DNA of 64,000 bases, taken from positions 806,001 through 870,000 of the forward strand of contig NC_007899.1 in assembly GCF_000009945.1 (NCBI RefSeq), given 5' to 3'. This document shows positions 62,303 through 64,000 of the stretch, in pieces; the stretch's first letter is position 1, and each line of letters starts with the position of its first letter. This DNA is from Chlamydia felis Fe/C-56 (GTDB lineage: Bacteria; Chlamydiota; Chlamydiia; Chlamydiales; Chlamydiaceae). The position numbers and the translations under genes were made by a program. The notes below the pieces were generated by a model that ran no database searches, was not told the origin of the DNA, and saw only the letters and a list, made by a program, of their open reading frames with translations.

Positions 62303-64000
62303 ATGTACCCCTACACCTATCCATTTTTATGCTTAATTAGCCTGAGTATTTTCTCACAGAAATTAGACTGTCTTGCCAAAGAAAAGGAAGCATGTTCTTG
62401 CCATGAAATTACTGGAACCGGTCTTATTTGGCCACGATCAAACCCCTATGGGATTGATCAAGTTCTTAAAAGACCTACCATATCTGTTGGAAATCTTCAT
62501 AATCAAAATTCTGATATAGATATCACTGATAAAAAGTATTTTTGTGTTAACTATCAATATTATAGAGGGAACGGCGGTGCTATTACAGCTAGAACTCTGA
62601 ATATCACGAAGAACATTGGCCCCATAATTTTTAGAGAAAATATCACTAATGACAACGGTGGTGCTATTTTCTCACCAAACTGCAACATTACATACAATAA
62701 ACAAGAATGTTGTTTCATTAACAATATGGCCAATGTCATGATCGAGACGTCCGATTCTCGCTCTGGTGGAGCCATTAAATGTTCTCAACTCGTTATTTCT
62801 AACAATATTGGATGTTGTCAATTTTTAAATAATACAGCTTCTCTATCAGGAGGAGCAATTGCAGCTGACAATGACATCAATATTGCTAATAACTACGGCG
62901 CGATAGTTTTAGGCAATAACAAGTGTTTTAAAGAAAAGGGTCAAGGAGGGAGTATATATAGTGCGAACTGCTCTATTACATCCAATTACGCTCCCATAAA
63001 CTTTATAAATAATCAAGCTGGTTGTGCCGGAGCTGTATACGTTACAGGAACTTGCAAGATCTCTCATAATTCCGAAATTATAAAATTCTTAAATAACTCG
63101 AGTTTAAATCAAACAAACGACCCTCCAATTAGATGGAATCCTGGCGGAGGTGCTATTTATTGTACTTCTTGCTCAATTACTAATAATCCGAAAGGCTTGA
63201 TTTTTCAGAGTAATTCGTCAAAACGTAATGCGGGCGCAATCTATGCTCAAAATCTCACTATCAAAGATAATGGCCCCATTTTATTTATAAACAACTCTTC
63301 AACATGGGGAGCTGCCATTCAAAATTATAATGGCGGACGATTTTATCTCTCAGCTGATTCTGGAGACATCGTATTTAAAAGGAACCTTTCTTTTAAATCT
63401 TCGGGAAGTTATAGAAATGCTCTCCACTCGACTGCCAACTTAAATCTACAAATAGGAGCAAGGCAGGGTCATAGTGTTAAGTTTTATGATCCTATTGAAA
63501 ATGAGCACCCATCACCTGAGATTCTTATATTTAATCCAGAAAACCATCATCTAGGAACCGTATTATTTTCTGGAGCTGATGTATCTCCAAATAATACTAA
63601 TCTTGAGAGTCTCCGGAGCAAAATGAGAAACACATCAAAAATTGCTCATGGTGTGCTGGCTGTTGAAGATAGCGCAGTACTAGCTATTTATAAAATCACA
63701 CAAGATGAAGGAACTTTACGCCTAGGGAATGGCGCTGTTATTACTACTACGCAAAGTGCTGGCCAACCGACAACGGTTGGCTGTACGCTTGCTTTTACTA
63801 AACTTGCTTTAAATCTTCCTTCTATTTTAGCTAAAGGTGCTCAAGCTCCGAAAATCTGGATCTATCCCTCAGAAAATGGTAATAGGTACACCGAAGATCC
63901 GAATCCAACGATTACCCTTTCTGGAAATTTATCTCTGTTAAACGATGATAATGAGGATCCCTACGACTCTTTAAACCTCTCTAGAAGCATTTCACGTATC
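62303..64000 (+). CDS. pmp: PmpE/F-type autotransporter, passenger part (array gene 15, 3' end outside window)
   Basis: The frame is open from ATG 62303 to the window end (566 codons). The start begins a signal peptide (MYPYTYPFLCLISLSIFSQK). GGAITA, GGAIFS, GGAIKC, GGAIAA, GGSIYS, AGAVYV, GGAIYC and AGAIYA are seen, with Cys-rich stretches, then KFYDPIE and APKIWIYPSENGN. The window stops at DPYDSLNLSRSISRI, just before the expected YGHQG middle domain and barrel. No stop, homopolymer switch or frameshift was found in the visible part. The 193 bases before it carry no terminator that I can identify. Confidence 0.88.
   Translation, partial: MYPYTYPFLCLISLSIFSQKLDCLAKEKEACSCHEITGTGLIWPRSNPYGIDQVLKRPTISVGNLHNQNSDIDITDKKYFCVNYQYYRGNGGAITARTLNITKNIGPIIFRENITNDNGGAIFSPNCNITYNKQECCFINNMANVMIETSDSRSGGAIKCSQLVISNNIGCCQFLNNTASLSGGAIAADNDINIANNYGAIVLGNNKCFKEKGQGGSIYSANCSITSNYAPINFINNQAGCAGAVYVTGTCKISHNSEIIKFLNNSSLNQTNDPPIRWNPGGGAIYCTSCSITNNPKGLIFQSNSSKRNAGAIYAQNLTIKDNGPILFINNSSTWGAAIQNYNGGRFYLSADSGDIVFKRNLSFKSSGSYRNALHSTANLNLQIGARQGHSVKFYDPIENEHPSPEILIFNPENHHLGTVLFSGADVSPNNTNLESLRSKMRNTSKIAHGVLAVEDSAVLAIYKITQDEGTLRLGNGAVITTTQSAGQPTTVGCTLAFTKLALNLPSILAKGAQAPKIWIYPSENGNRYTEDPNPTITLSGNLSLLNDDNEDPYDSLNLSRSISRI

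Overview
The window is chlamydial chromosome, most likely from the psittaci/abortus/felis/caviae lineage. Supporting evidence is the conserved chlamydial gene order (dxs; rsmA with the CT355/CT356/CT357-358 counterparts; the rodZ-like gene, rnhC, CT007, CT006, incV; gatCAB; CT001) followed by a very large polymorphic membrane protein (Pmp) locus. I cannot fix the species from sequence alone. C. trachomatis CT numbers are used only as orthology labels from remembered gene order and sequence.

Region 1 (1-21.8 kb) is mostly core genome: the 3' end of dxs, rsmA overlapping a SurA-like protein gene, a YyaL/DUF255 thioredoxin-fold protein that has lost half of its CxxC motif, tRNA-Ser(CGA), and two secreted DUF2608 HAD-like paralogues. 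Next come three tandem cysteine-rich paralogues I do not recognise, the rodZ-like HTH/membrane gene, rnhC, a probable outer-membrane protein and two inclusion-membrane (Inc) proteins. One Inc (CT006-like) appears cut short by an in-frame TAA; the other is the IncV counterpart. The gatC-gatA-gatB operon and a small DUF378 membrane protein close the region.

Region 2 (21.9-64 kb) is a head-to-tail array of 15 pmp genes, all on the + strand: nine G-type genes, a direct PmpG orthologue, a PmpH, and four PmpE/F-type genes, the last running off the window. Pmps are type V autotransporters: signal peptide, passenger of GGA(I/L/V) and FxxN repeats, middle domain (YGYQGxW or YGHQGxW), and a C-terminal beta-barrel ending in Phe. 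The first gene carries two in-frame TAA codons in an otherwise open frame. Four genes carry long poly-G tracts (about 12, 8, 14 and 11 G) and one carries an 11-C tract. In this assembly two of the five (8 G and 11 C) are out of frame, so this chromosome records a particular on/off expression state. Genes 3-5 of the array are recent relatives with repeated upstream blocks; gene 4 looks like a mosaic, with its passenger like gene 5 and its barrel and terminator like gene 3. One array member (55182-56252) is essentially a barrel without a passenger.

Together, the right two thirds of the window is an antigen-variation and adhesin locus combining gene duplication, gene conversion, phase variation and decay. 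The left third is housekeeping plus a few inclusion or secreted proteins. No rRNA, insertion sequence, CRISPR or phage genes were seen.
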